A stretch of 64,000 nt of DNA, taken from positions 310,001-374,000 of the forward strand of contig CBDAOU010000002.1 in assembly GCA_965198185.1 (NCBI GenBank), in the 5' to 3' direction. This DNA is from JAJECS01 sp965198185 (GTDB lineage: Bacteria > Chloroflexota > UBA11872). A program made the translations under genes and the position numbers. The notes beneath the pieces were generated by a model, which worked only from the letters and a program-made list of their open reading frames with translations, was not told the origin of the DNA and ran no database searches. Shown in pieces: positions 21,310 through 29,727 of this stretch; within the stretch, counting starts at the first letter, position 1, and the number at the start of each line of letters is the position of its first letter.

Positions 21310-22662
21310 TCAGATAACCGCCTCGTCCGACACCATCGCCGGCGCCAGCACCGACTCCGGCGTGCCGTGGATGACCTTGTTCGCCGACGGCACCACCGTC
21401 ACCAGCACGCCCGCCAGCGTCACGTCGTCGTTGGCGACGATGTAGAACGGCGAGATGCGCGTGCGCCCGTCCATCTGGCGCACCTCGTCCGCCTCGAAGT
21501 CGAAATACGGCACCCGCACCCGGCGGCTCTCGTGGTAGGGCTGGATGACATAGGGGGTGGTCGGAAAACTCTCCAGCGCCTGCTGAATCGCTTGCCCCCA
21601 CTGGTCGGCCGGCACGTCGTGTCCCACGGTGACCCCCCGCGCGCCCCAGGCCAACTCGGAAAACCCCGACGGCTTGATCACCAGCCGTCGCTGCCGCTGG
21701 GTCAGCGCCGCCAGCTCGTCCCAGGTCCGCACCTGCCGGCCGGCGGTCACCAGTGCCGGATCAATGGCGGCGAATGGGGGCAGAGGCGCCGGATCGAGCA
21801 CCCAGGTCGGCGCCAGGGCCACGCTTAAACGGTCCATCACGTCCCTGCCCAACTCACCCCGCCAGAAATCCTGCAGCTCCGCGTGACGGAAGAGCGCCAG
21901 CAACAGCTTCTCTTCCAGATAGGCCTTGAACGGCGGCGTGACCACGGCGAGCCGTTGCTTCATCGCGTATACGAGCAGATCGATCTTGGGGATGTTTGGC
22001 AGGTCGTGCAGCTCCAGGAAGCGGTACACCACGTCCACGCGCCGCGCATCGTCGCCGAAGGCAAGCGCGTCGCCTTGCAGGGAGAGGTCCCGCGGATGCA
22101 CGGCGTGCGCATCCAGCCCCAGCGCCTGCAGGTCGTGGGCAATCGAGATCATCTCGGTGCGGTAGTCCTCCGACTCATCCGCGACCACGATGGCCACCGT
22201 CGGCTCCTCGCCCTCGGCCACCTCGCGGAACATGGCCTCCAACGCCTGCGAAACGCCCTCGGCACCGCCGACCGGATCGAAGCCCAGGTTGGCGTAGCGC
22301 CGGGTGAGCGCCGCCAGCGTGCCGAATCCCCCCGGCACCGAGTCGAGCTCTGTCGCGCGGAGCGTGCCGTCGTCGCCTGCCATGAGGTCGGGCCGGATGA
22401 TGCGCGGCAGCTGGGACCGCATCCGTCGCAGTTGCCCCAGCTCGCGGACGCGCTCGGGCTTGCCTTGCTCGAGCACGCGCAACACCCAAGCTGGCAGGCG
22501 GCCGCGCGCGGCGCTCAGGTACAAGCGATTGGCCGCCTGATAGAACGCCAGCAGATCGCGGCCCAACACGCGCAGCGACTCCACGGTTGCCTGCCGCAGC
22601 GGAAAAGGCTCCGGGGAGACGCGCCACGGGACGACCGGCGCGTCTGGTCGGACGCTGGGCAC
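21310..22662 (-). CDS. ATP-grasp-like protein, function unknown
   Basis: The product is about 450 aa. The central sequence IIRPDLMAGDDG followed by TELDSVPGGFG (about residues 91-115) resembles the substrate/nucleotide region of glutathionylspermidine-synthase-like and circularly permuted ATP-grasp proteins. Later LVIKPSGFSE with a Lys and YVIQPYHE also fit an ATP-grasp ligase fold. The assignment is by motif resemblance, so the ligase substrate is unknown. The frame stays open upstream of GTG 22662 (a preceding segment reads RERSLYLGSDV), so the true start may be earlier at an unusual codon. No operon partner is evident. Confidence 0.55.
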   Translation of the reverse strand: MPSVRPDAPVVPWRVSPEPFPLRQATVESLRVLGRDLLAFYQAANRLYLSAARGRLPAWVLRVLEQGKPERVRELGQLRRMRSQLPRIIRPDLMAGDDGTLRATELDSVPGGFGTLAALTRRYANLGFDPVGGAEGVSQALEAMFREVAEGEEPTVAIVVADESEDYRTEMISIAHDLQALGLDAHAVHPRDLSLQGDALAFGDDARRVDVVYRFLELHDLPNIPKIDLLVYAMKQRLAVVTPPFKAYLEEKLLLALFRHAELQDFWRGELGRDVMDRLSVALAPTWVLDPAPLPPFAAIDPALVTAGRQVRTWDELAALTQRQRRLVIKPSGFSELAWGARGVTVGHDVPADQWGQAIQQALESFPTTPYVIQPYHESRRVRVPYFDFEADEVRQMDGRTRISPFYIVANDDVTLAGVLVTVVPSANKVIHGTPESVLAPAMVSDEAVI

Positions 22663-22844
22663 GTCGCTGCCGAGATAGAGCGATCGTTCCCGTAGGGAGG
22701 GCGTGCGAGTGTTCAGCAGATGCGTCTCACGCGTTGGCGTCGTCGCGCCGTGCGGCCAGCGTCCCGCGGCAGCCGCGGGGAGTCTAGCAGAGGGTATGCG
22801 GCGATCCGGCTATGGTGTCGCTGGATCGCTCCTTGGAGATACCT

Positions 22845-23195
22845 ATGACCATCGTACGCGCGGAATCCAAGCCACTCGCGCCGACGGATATGCCCGGGCT
22901 CGAGGCCAGCGAGGCGCTCAATGCCGAGGCCGAGTCGGCAGCGCTCACCGCGGGCGCCTTCATCCTGCGCCCCGGCAGCGAACTGCCGCTGCACCGCCAC
23001 CGCGTCGAGGAAGGCTTCTACGTGGTCGACGGCACGGGCACGTTGCTGATTCGCGACGAGGAGCATCCGGTGTCGGCCGGCGACTTCCTCCTGGCTCCCG
23101 CGTGGACGCCGCACGGCTTTCGCACCGGCGACGGCGAAACCATGCACGTCGTCTACATGTACCCCGCGCTCGACCCCTGGACCGAGATTCTTTAG
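22845..23195 (+). CDS. Small cupin-domain protein
   Basis: The 116-aa product is a single cupin barrel. Motif 1 is GSELPLHRHRVEEGFYVVDG (about residues 46-65) with the metal-binding His-x-His and Glu. Motif 2 follows as AGDFLLAPAWTPHGFRTG with the fourth ligand His. Such one-domain cupins bind a divalent metal and act as small-molecule enzymes or sensors; the substrate is not inferable. TTGGAG about 8 nt upstream supports ATG 22845 over a GTG frame opening at 22812. It is divergent from the ATP-grasp-like gene. Confidence 0.85.
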   Translation: MTIVRAESKPLAPTDMPGLEASEALNAEAESAALTAGAFILRPGSELPLHRHRVEEGFYVVDGTGTLLIRDEEHPVSAGDFLLAPAWTPHGFRTGDGETMHVVYMYPALDPWTEIL

Positions 23196-23241
23196 GGATC
23201 CTCTGAACAAGCAAACACCCATGGCGTACACGGACCTCAAT

Positions 23242-23280
23242 CCGTTCGCCCTGAGCTTGTCGAAGGGATTAGCGAACGGA
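23242..23280. repeat. Palindromic repeat with TTCGCCCTGAGC core
   Basis: TCCGTTCGCCCTGAGC, TTGTCGAAGGG, ATTAGCGAACGGA: outer arms CCGTTCGC and GCGAACGG pair. It lies in the gap between the cupin gene and the hydrolase. Confidence 0.65.
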
Positions 23281-23336
23281 TTGGCGTAGATCATGCGGTC
23301 CTAGTCGGACCCGTTCTAGGCGCCCCCTCGCCCCCG

Positions 23337-25109
23337 TTACTCCCCCGTGCCGTAGGTCTCGAAGCTCCAGCCGTCCAGGTCGCGGATCCGGACGGTGGTA
23401 GGCGCCAGGCCGGGTTCACCGACCGCGCGCCAGGCGCGAATCTCATCGACGTGCCCCAGGCGCCGCAGCCCCTCCCAGGAGCCCGGTTTATAGGGACTCG
23501 TGTCCCAGAAGTACAGGTTCTCGACGCCCGCGTCGTATAACGCGCCCGCGCGCCGTCGGTAGTCGGCTGAGGCCAGCCCGCGCGGCATCACATTGGGCGC
23601 CAGGCGCGTTCCCGTGCCTGCCGTCAGACTCACCCACGGCGCGATGTCGGCCGGCTCAGTCCACGATTGCTGCACGCTGCCCCACGCCGGGTGCGACGAG
23701 TAGGGAATCAGCGTATCCACCAGACCCTCGCGGACCCAGGCGGGCGCGTCGATGCCGTAGAACAGGTTTTCGTCCTCGAAGCCGGTCACGATGGCCGACA
23801 CGGCGATGCGGGTCGTGCGACCAAGGCGAGCCGCCTCCTCGTCGAGCGTCGCGCGCAGCTCGCGCATGAACTGCGTCAGCGTCTCGGCGCGGAAAGCCAG
23901 CCAGCGCCTATCGCGCGGATCGAGCGCGCGGGCGTCCTGGCCATAGCGTTCCCGGAAGCCGTCCACCAGAGGCGTCTCGTACTCCAGCACGGGCATGCGC
24001 CGGTTGTAGAACATGCACACGCCGTCCACGCCGTAGGCCGCGATCTCGCGAAACAGGCTGAGCACATATTCGCGTGCCGCGGGGTGGCTGTAGGAGATGC
24101 GCGGCGTGGGGCGGCCCTGGCGGTCCATGCCGCGTTGCTCGGGATGAGCGGCAATGTACGAGGCGTCGTGCAGGTCCGGCAGCGGCGGCGGTTCGTGGAA
24201 CCCCGCGACGCGGTAGCTGGCGTGCAGCTCCAGGCCCACGTCGTGCGCGTGGTCCACGGCAATGCGCAGCGGATCGATGCCCTTGTCGCGGAAGATGCGC
24301 CAGCTTTCCGCCACGAAGCGGTCGCCCTGCCGTCCGAAGTCCTGCGCGGTGTCGCAGGTCGCCGGACTGCCGATCGCGCTGAGATAGTTGGTGCGGTCGC
24401 CGGCGGCGGCTTCCCAGTAGATGCGGCCGAAGTCCGAGTCGCGGTAGGGCTCGAGCTCGCGGCGAATCTCGTCGGCTTCGGTGAGCCGATAGGACCAATG
24501 CGGTCCGTGGGCGTCATTGTGGGCGAAGAGGCGGCGGGTGCTCGAGTCGTCGCGGTCGAGCTGAAGTGACCGGACCTCACCGGCGTCGAGTGGCACCAGC
24601 TTGACATAAGCAATCGTCGCATCCGAGCCCTGCACCGACCCCGGCGCGTCGCCCGGCGTCACGCGCCAGTTGATCTGCCGGATTTCGAGCTGCTTGTCGG
24701 TAAGGTCCGCGGCCTTCCAGAACAGCTCGGTGAATTCCTCGCTGTCGGCCGAGTGCGTGGTCCAGCCGGCCTCCAGCTCCGGCACCTGGAGAATCGAAAA
24801 TGCCGACTCGCCGCTCAACCGCACCGCCAGCCGGACGGTGGCGTCAGGAAACGCATACGAGCCGATCGAAATGGCGTGCCAGCCGCGCGCGTTCAACGGA
24901 TAGCTGATCGGCGGCGCGTCGGTTTCCGGGCCGGCTATCAGCATCGCGCCGGCGAGGTCGCCGGCGGAGTAGGACACCGTGCGCCAGCGGCCCCGGGCGG
25001 CGCTGGCGCCGATCGCATCCGAGGGCTGGCACCGGTCCAGGTCGCAGCGGTAGTCCGCCGGCGCGCGCAGCCACCGATCCGTGAATCCGTCCCCGAGCAT
25101 TTCAGACAT
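23337..25109 (-). CDS. TIM-barrel glycoside-hydrolase-like protein (GHL10/family-10-like)
   Basis: The 590-aa product has an N-terminal beta-sandwich-like region (about 1-190) and a (beta/alpha)8 region (about 210-500). Barrel segments include VDHAHDVGLELHASYRVAGF, SHPAAREYVLSLFREIAAYG followed by VDGVCMFYNRRMP, and IAVSAIVTGFEDENLFYGID. The combination of an 'away from home' chronological DV(G)LE(L)HA strand and a VDGV strand is typical of uncharacterised family-10-like or GHL proteins. A carbohydrate-active role is likely but catalytic residues cannot be assigned with certainty. No signal peptide is seen, suggesting cytoplasmic action. It reads in isolation on the minus strand. Confidence 0.65.
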   Translation of the reverse strand: MSEMLGDGFTDRWLRAPADYRCDLDRCQPSDAIGASAARGRWRTVSYSAGDLAGAMLIAGPETDAPPISYPLNARGWHAISIGSYAFPDATVRLAVRLSGESAFSILQVPELEAGWTTHSADSEEFTELFWKAADLTDKQLEIRQINWRVTPGDAPGSVQGSDATIAYVKLVPLDAGEVRSLQLDRDDSSTRRLFAHNDAHGPHWSYRLTEADEIRRELEPYRDSDFGRIYWEAAAGDRTNYLSAIGSPATCDTAQDFGRQGDRFVAESWRIFRDKGIDPLRIAVDHAHDVGLELHASYRVAGFHEPPPLPDLHDASYIAAHPEQRGMDRQGRPTPRISYSHPAAREYVLSLFREIAAYGVDGVCMFYNRRMPVLEYETPLVDGFRERYGQDARALDPRDRRWLAFRAETLTQFMRELRATLDEEAARLGRTTRIAVSAIVTGFEDENLFYGIDAPAWVREGLVDTLIPYSSHPAWGSVQQSWTEPADIAPWVSLTAGTGTRLAPNVMPRGLASADYRRRAGALYDAGVENLYFWDTSPYKPGSWEGLRRLGHVDEIRAWRAVGEPGLAPTTVRIRDLDGWSFETYGTGE

Positions 25110-25179
25110 CTAGGACTCCTCCGGCGTGCGGCGGCCTCTTACTGCGGCGTGGCCAGAATCACTGCGGGTGAGTGGGCAT

Positions 25180-26169
25180 CTACGTCGGCCCGAGACGCAC
25201 CGGGCCGAGATTCGCGCGGTCGAGAATCTGGATGCTGTCGACGAAACGGATCACGGACGACGGAAAGTCCATCAAGAGTGAATGCGTGCGCGCGCCGCCG
25301 CCGAAGAACCGCACGCCGCGCAGCAGATCGCCGTCCGTTACGCCGGTGATCGCCATGGCGAGCTGGTTGCCGCTGGCCAGGTCCTCGGTGCGGAAGATGC
25401 GTTCCTCGGCGTCGGCGACTCCCATCGCCGCCAACCGCTCCCGGTCCGCCTCGTCCCGCGGCTTGAACCGGGCCTGGATCTCACCGCCGAGACAGCGCAG
25501 GGCCGCCGCGGCCAGCACGCCCTCCGGGGCGCCGCCAATGCCCATCACGGCATGGTCGGCGGTGCCGGCAACGGCCACAGAGACCGCCGCGGTCAGGTCG
25601 CCGTCGCTGATGAGCTTGATTCGCGCACCGGCGGTGCGGATGTCGTCAATGAGCGCCGCATGTCGCGGCCGATCCAAGACGACGACGGTCAGATCGGCGA
25701 TGCGCCGCCGCAACGTGCGCGCGATGATTCGCAGGTTTTCCCGCACTGAGTAATCCAGGCTCACGCGGCCGGCTGCCGGAGGGCCGACGATGAGCTTATC
25801 CATGTAGGTGTCGGGTGCGTTCAGCAGCCCGCCGCGCTCCGCGATGGCCATGGTGGCCACGGCGTTCGGCAGGCCGCCGGCCACCAGGTTCGTGCCTTCC
25901 AGCGGATCGACCGCAATGTCGAACGGAGTGCCAGACTCGGGTCCGACCGTTTCGCCGATGAAAAGCATCGGCGCCTCATCTCGCTCGCCCTCGCCGATCA
26001 CGATGCGGCCTGCCAGACCGACCTGATCGAGTGCGGTGCGCATGGCGTCCACGGCCAACGAGTCGGCGTACTTGCCGTCGCCGTGTCCCATGGCGCGGGC
26101 CGCGGCCACCGCGCCGGCTTCCGTAACCCGGGCCAGGGCCGAGGCGGCCGGGCGATTAGCGGCGATCAC
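25180..26169 (-). CDS. glpX: Class II fructose-1,6-bisphosphatase
   Basis: The 329-aa product hydrolyses fructose-1,6-bisphosphate to fructose-6-phosphate in gluconeogenesis, or also sedoheptulose-1,7-bisphosphate in some lineages. Diagnostic motifs are IGEGERDEAPML at about residues 58-69 and VDPLEGTNL at 87-95 (metal-binding acidic residues), then GIGGAPEGVLAAAAL and SGNQLAMAITGVTDGDLL. The start is GTG 26169, with GGAGAAG about 7 nt upstream. It lies 88 nt downstream of sufU on the same strand and might be the last gene of the suf transcript. Confidence 0.95.
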   Translation of the reverse strand: MIAANRPAASALARVTEAGAVAAARAMGHGDGKYADSLAVDAMRTALDQVGLAGRIVIGEGERDEAPMLFIGETVGPESGTPFDIAVDPLEGTNLVAGGLPNAVATMAIAERGGLLNAPDTYMDKLIVGPPAAGRVSLDYSVRENLRIIARTLRRRIADLTVVVLDRPRHAALIDDIRTAGARIKLISDGDLTAAVSVAVAGTADHAVMGIGGAPEGVLAAAALRCLGGEIQARFKPRDEADRERLAAMGVADAEERIFRTEDLASGNQLAMAITGVTDGDLLRGVRFFGGGARTHSLLMDFPSSVIRFVDSIQILDRANLGPVRLGPT

Positions 26170-26257
26170 GAATCAACTTCTCCCTGCGCGGTCGCTCGGG
26201 AAATTGTGCCTGTGTGGACGGACGTCTCCTATTGCATGCCCGGCATGGCCGCCCGTG

Positions 26258-26722
26258 CTACTCGCGATGGTGGGCCTCGACGGGCTTGCCGTCGGAATCG
26301 GCGAACTGCTGCAACCCCAGCCGCAGCGTGTTCCACCCCAGCACGGCGCACTTGATCCGCACCGGGAACTGCCGCACGCCTTCAAGCGCGACGCCGTCGC
26401 CCAACAGGGCTTCATCGGGCTCCTCGCCCTCCAGCATCATGCCGCGCAGGGCCTGGACGATCTCGTTGATCTCCCCAATCGGGCGACCCTCGATCGCTTC
26501 CGTCATGATCGATGCCGACGCCTGGCTGATGGAGCAGCCGTGGCCGGCAAAGCGCACGTCCTGGATCTTCCCGTCCGCGATGTCGAGCCAGAGCGTGACT
26601 TCGTCGCCGCAGAGTGGATTGGCCCCCTCGACCACCACGTCCGCGTCATCGAGCGTGCCGCGATTTCGGGGCCGCTTGTAGTGATCCATGATCACTTCGC
26701 GGTAGAGGTCGTCCAGCGCCAT
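26258..26722 (-). CDS. sufU: SufU iron-sulfur cluster scaffold/sulfur acceptor
   Basis: The 154-aa product receives sulfur from the cysteine desulfurase SufS. The three conserved Cys and the Asp ligand are present: NPLCGDE near residue 38, GHGCSISQAS near 62, and KCAVLGWNTL near 125. It starts 1 nt after the sufS stop (TGA-T-ATG), indicating tight translational coupling with its partner enzyme. It is the last suf gene of the operon. Length and motifs are normal for SufU. Confidence 0.95.
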   Translation of the reverse strand: MALDDLYREVIMDHYKRPRNRGTLDDADVVVEGANPLCGDEVTLWLDIADGKIQDVRFAGHGCSISQASASIMTEAIEGRPIGEINEIVQALRGMMLEGEEPDEALLGDGVALEGVRQFPVRIKCAVLGWNTLRLGLQQFADSDGKPVEAHHRE

Positions 26723-26723
26723 A

Positions 26724-28001
26724 TCAAACGGTGCCGAAGAAGCGCTGCGCCTTGCCCACGCCCTCGACCAGACGGTCGATCTCGTCGGTCGTGTTGTAGA
26801 GGTAGACGCTCGCGCGCGCGGTTGCGTGAACGCCCAGCTTGCGCATCAGTGGCTGCGCGCAGTGGTGGCCGGCGCGGATGGCAATGCCTTCGCCGTCGAG
26901 CACCGTGCCCACGTCGTGCGGGTGCAGGTCCTCCACCGTGAATGAGACCACACCGCTGCGTTCCCCGTCCGCGTCCGGTCCATGGACCGTCACGCCCGGC
27001 ATGTCGCCGAGCACGTTGACCGCGTAGGCCCCCAGTTGGCGCGCGTGCGCGTTGACCGCGTCCATGCCCACGCCCTCCAGGTAGTCGACGGCCACGCCAA
27101 GGCCGATGGCGCCGGCGATATTGGGGGTGCCGCCTTCGAATTTGTCCGGCAGGTCGGCCCACGTCGACGACTCCAGCTCCACCATGCGAATCATGCTGCC
27201 GCCGAAATGCGCCGGCTCCATCGCCTCCAGCAAAGCCTCCTTGCCGTAGAGGATGCCGATGCCGGTGGGGCCGGCCATCTTGTGTCCGGAGAAGGTCAGG
27301 AAATCCACGTCCAGCGCCTGCACGTCCACCGGCATGTGCGGCACCGATTGGGCCCCGTCGATCGCGATCAGGGCGCCGTGCTCGTGGGCCAGGCGGGCCA
27401 TTTCGGCCACCGGCGCGATGACGCCGAGCACGTTGGACACGTGGTGCACCGCAACAAGCCCGGTCTGTGGTCCCAGCATGCCGCGATAGGCGTCCAGGTC
27501 GATGGCGCCCGCGGCGTCCGTGGGGATGAACTGCAAACGCGCCTCGCGTCGCTTGGCCAGCTCCTGCCACGGCACGAGGTTGCTGTGGTGCTCGACCTCC
27601 GTCAGCAGGATCTCGCTGCCGGGCGCAACGTTTGCGTCGCCCCACGAGCGGGCGAGCATGTTGATGCCGTCCGTCGTCCCGCGCGTGAAGATCACCTCAT
27701 GCGGGCGCCGAGCATTGATGAAGGTGGCAATCCGAACCCGAGCGTCTTCGTAGGCCGCCGTGCCCTTCTCGCTGAGGTAGTGGATGCCGCGGTGGATGTT
27801 GGCGTTGGTGGTTTCGTAGTACTCCTGGAGGGCGTCGATCACGACCTGCGGCTTTTGCGAAGTCGCCGCGTTGTCCAGGTAGACCAGCGGCTTGCCGCGC
27901 ACCCGCTGGGTCAGGATGGGGAAGTCGCGCCGGAGCGCAACGGCGTCGAGTGGAGCGGCCCGGTCGGCTGCCGCGACGGTGCCGCGCGTCGTGGTGCTCA
28001 T
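26724..28001 (-). CDS. sufS: Cysteine desulfurase SufS
   Basis: The 425-aa PLP enzyme converts cysteine to alanine and passes the sulfur as a persulfide to SufU. The PLP lysine is in SGHKMAGPTGIG near residue 236 and the persulfide Cys in RAGHHCAQPL near 379. Other fold-type I motifs are YLDNAATSQKP near 39 and TRGTTDGINMLARSWG. The sequence around the Cys is of the class II (SufS) type. It is embedded between the Rieske gene and sufU on the minus strand. Start ATG 28001 lies just after the Rieske stop. Confidence 0.96.
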   Translation of the reverse strand: MSTTTRGTVAAADRAAPLDAVALRRDFPILTQRVRGKPLVYLDNAATSQKPQVVIDALQEYYETTNANIHRGIHYLSEKGTAAYEDARVRIATFINARRPHEVIFTRGTTDGINMLARSWGDANVAPGSEILLTEVEHHSNLVPWQELAKRREARLQFIPTDAAGAIDLDAYRGMLGPQTGLVAVHHVSNVLGVIAPVAEMARLAHEHGALIAIDGAQSVPHMPVDVQALDVDFLTFSGHKMAGPTGIGILYGKEALLEAMEPAHFGGSMIRMVELESSTWADLPDKFEGGTPNIAGAIGLGVAVDYLEGVGMDAVNAHARQLGAYAVNVLGDMPGVTVHGPDADGERSGVVSFTVEDLHPHDVGTVLDGEGIAIRAGHHCAQPLMRKLGVHATARASVYLYNTTDEIDRLVEGVGKAQRFFGTV

Positions 28002-28004
28002 GCC

Positions 28005-28346
28005 CTAAGTATCGAACAACACCAGAATGCGGCCCTGCTCGACTTTCGTCTCGTAGACCTGCACCGGCAGGATGGCCGGGAAGGTTCGTGGCCGGCCGGT
28101 GCGCACGTCGAAGTGGGAGCTGTGCTTGGGACAGCGGATCGTGCCTGCCGACGGACTGAAGTCGCCCTCCGACAAGTAGGCCTCGTCATGCGTGCACAGG
28201 TCGTCCATGGCGAAAATCTGGCCATCGACGTTGTACAGGCCGACCGGCTCCCCGTCGATATCCACCGCCGCCTTGCTGCCCGCGGGAACCGATTCGATTG
28301 AACCGACGTCAACGTAGCCGTCCGCCGCCGGCGGTGGTGGGGGCAT
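28005..28346 (-). CDS. Rieske [2Fe-2S] ferredoxin within the suf operon
   Basis: The 113-aa protein carries a Rieske motif: CTHDEAYL (Cys-x-His) followed 18-20 residues later by CPKHSSHFD (Cys-x-x-His). It is soluble and resembles NirD/dioxygenase-type ferredoxins. The ATG at 28346 is 4 nt after the sufD stop. A longer frame opening at 28421 overlaps sufD and its codons look non-coding. Its position between sufD and sufS suggests a role as electron donor or product of Fe-S assembly; this is inference from context. Confidence 0.9.
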   Translation of the reverse strand: MPPPPPAADGYVDVGSIESVPAGSKAAVDIDGEPVGLYNVDGQIFAMDDLCTHDEAYLSEGDFSPSAGTIRCPKHSSHFDVRTGRPRTFPAILPVQVYETKVEQGRILVLFDT

Positions 28347-28350
28347 CGGC

Positions 28351-29667
28351 TCAGGCCCCGGCCGCGTCCTGGCCGGCCCGCGCCTTCCCGGTGAGCACTT
28401 CGCGCAGCACGTCGCGCACACCGTCGTGGGGCACGCGGTCGAGAACCGCCTCGAAAGAGCCCTCCACGATCAGCTCCCGCGCCTGGGCTTGGGTCAGGCC
28501 GCGCGAGCACAGGTAGTACAGGTGGCTGGGCTCGACCGTCGACGTGGTTGCGCCGTGGGTGCAGCGCACGTCGTCCGCCATGATCTCCAGCCGCGGGATC
28601 GAATCCGCGCGCGTGCCGCTGTTCAGCAGCAGGTTGCGGTTGTTCTGGTAGGCGTTGGTGCGTTGGGCCTTGGGGTCCACGACGATGGTGCCGGCGTACA
28701 CCGAGCGGGCGCGGCCGTCGAGCACCCCAGCAAAGAGCAGGTCGCTGGTGCCGTCCGTCGCCAGATGATCCTGCGTGGTGTGGTGATCCACGAACTGCCG
28801 GCTGCCAAGCCTGAAGGCGCCGTTCATGACCACGCTGGCCCCCGGATCGATCAATCTCGCCTCGACTCGGGCCTTGTGGAACCGTCCCCCGACGGTGACG
28901 TTGGTGCTGGTGAGCGTGGCGTCGCGGCCCACCATGGCGCGCTGCGAGAGGATCGAACGTGCGTTGGTCGCCAGGGCCTGCACGTGCGTGTACGTGAGCT
29001 GCGCGCCGGAATCCGCGAACAGCTCGGTCGCGCCGTTGACGAGCGCGGGGGAGTCGTTTGCCCACCACTCCACGATCGACGCCTGCGCTCCTTCGCCGAG
29101 CGACACCAGCACGTGCGGTTGCTGCAGCGCCGCGTTGCCGCGGGCGACCACCAGAATCGGTTGCGCCAGCACGGCGCCCCGCGGCACGTGCACCAGGGCG
29201 CCGCTCGGCCACAGCGCCGCGTTGAGGGCTTGAAACTTGCCTTGATCGGGCAGCACGGCGGCTGTGCTGAGGCGGTCGCGCACCAGCTCCGGCCGCGTCC
29301 GCGCCGCCTCGGCCAGGTCCAGCGCGACAACGCCCGCGTCGCGGGCCTCCGCGCTCATCTCGACCACACGGGCGCCTCCGGTGCCAAGCAGCACGGTGAC
29401 GCTGGGCGCCAGCGCTGCCGTGGGCACCGTCGCAGGCACACTGCCGACACCATCCTGTGGCGGCGTGGGCGTCAGCGATTCCCACTGCAGCCATCGCAAA
29501 TCGGTGCGCCGCCACTCCTCCTCGGAGCGTCCCGGATTCGGCGTAGCCTCATAGACGTCCCACGCGGCCTGGCGGCGTTCACGGAGCCAATCCGGCTCTT
29601 GCCGCGCGTCGGCCAGGTCGTCGACCGCTCGACGGGTCAGACCGGGCGCCCGTGCGTCAATTGCCAT
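28351..29667 (-). CDS. sufD: SufD, Fe-S assembly scaffold subunit
   Basis: The 438-aa product is the SufD partner of the SufBC2D scaffold. The beta-helix core is visible (VHVPRGAVLAQPILVV, HVLVSLGEGAQASIVEWW), and the C-terminus carries the conserved DDVRCTHGATTSTVEPSHLYYLCSRGL segment, with the His of CTHGA near residue 370. Start ATG 29667 is 60 nt downstream of sufB. Order sufC-sufB-sufD-Rieske-sufS-sufU is consistent with one minus-strand operon. Confidence 0.94.
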   Translation of the reverse strand: MAIDARAPGLTRRAVDDLADARQEPDWLRERRQAAWDVYEATPNPGRSEEEWRRTDLRWLQWESLTPTPPQDGVGSVPATVPTAALAPSVTVLLGTGGARVVEMSAEARDAGVVALDLAEAARTRPELVRDRLSTAAVLPDQGKFQALNAALWPSGALVHVPRGAVLAQPILVVARGNAALQQPHVLVSLGEGAQASIVEWWANDSPALVNGATELFADSGAQLTYTHVQALATNARSILSQRAMVGRDATLTSTNVTVGGRFHKARVEARLIDPGASVVMNGAFRLGSRQFVDHHTTQDHLATDGTSDLLFAGVLDGRARSVYAGTIVVDPKAQRTNAYQNNRNLLLNSGTRADSIPRLEIMADDVRCTHGATTSTVEPSHLYYLCSRGLTQAQARELIVEGSFEAVLDRVPHDGVRDVLREVLTGKARAGQDAAGA

Positions 29668-29727
29668 GCGCGAGCGTCCTTCGATGGATACCGGCCCGGA
29701 TCCTGAGCCTGCTCGGGTCCAGTCGGG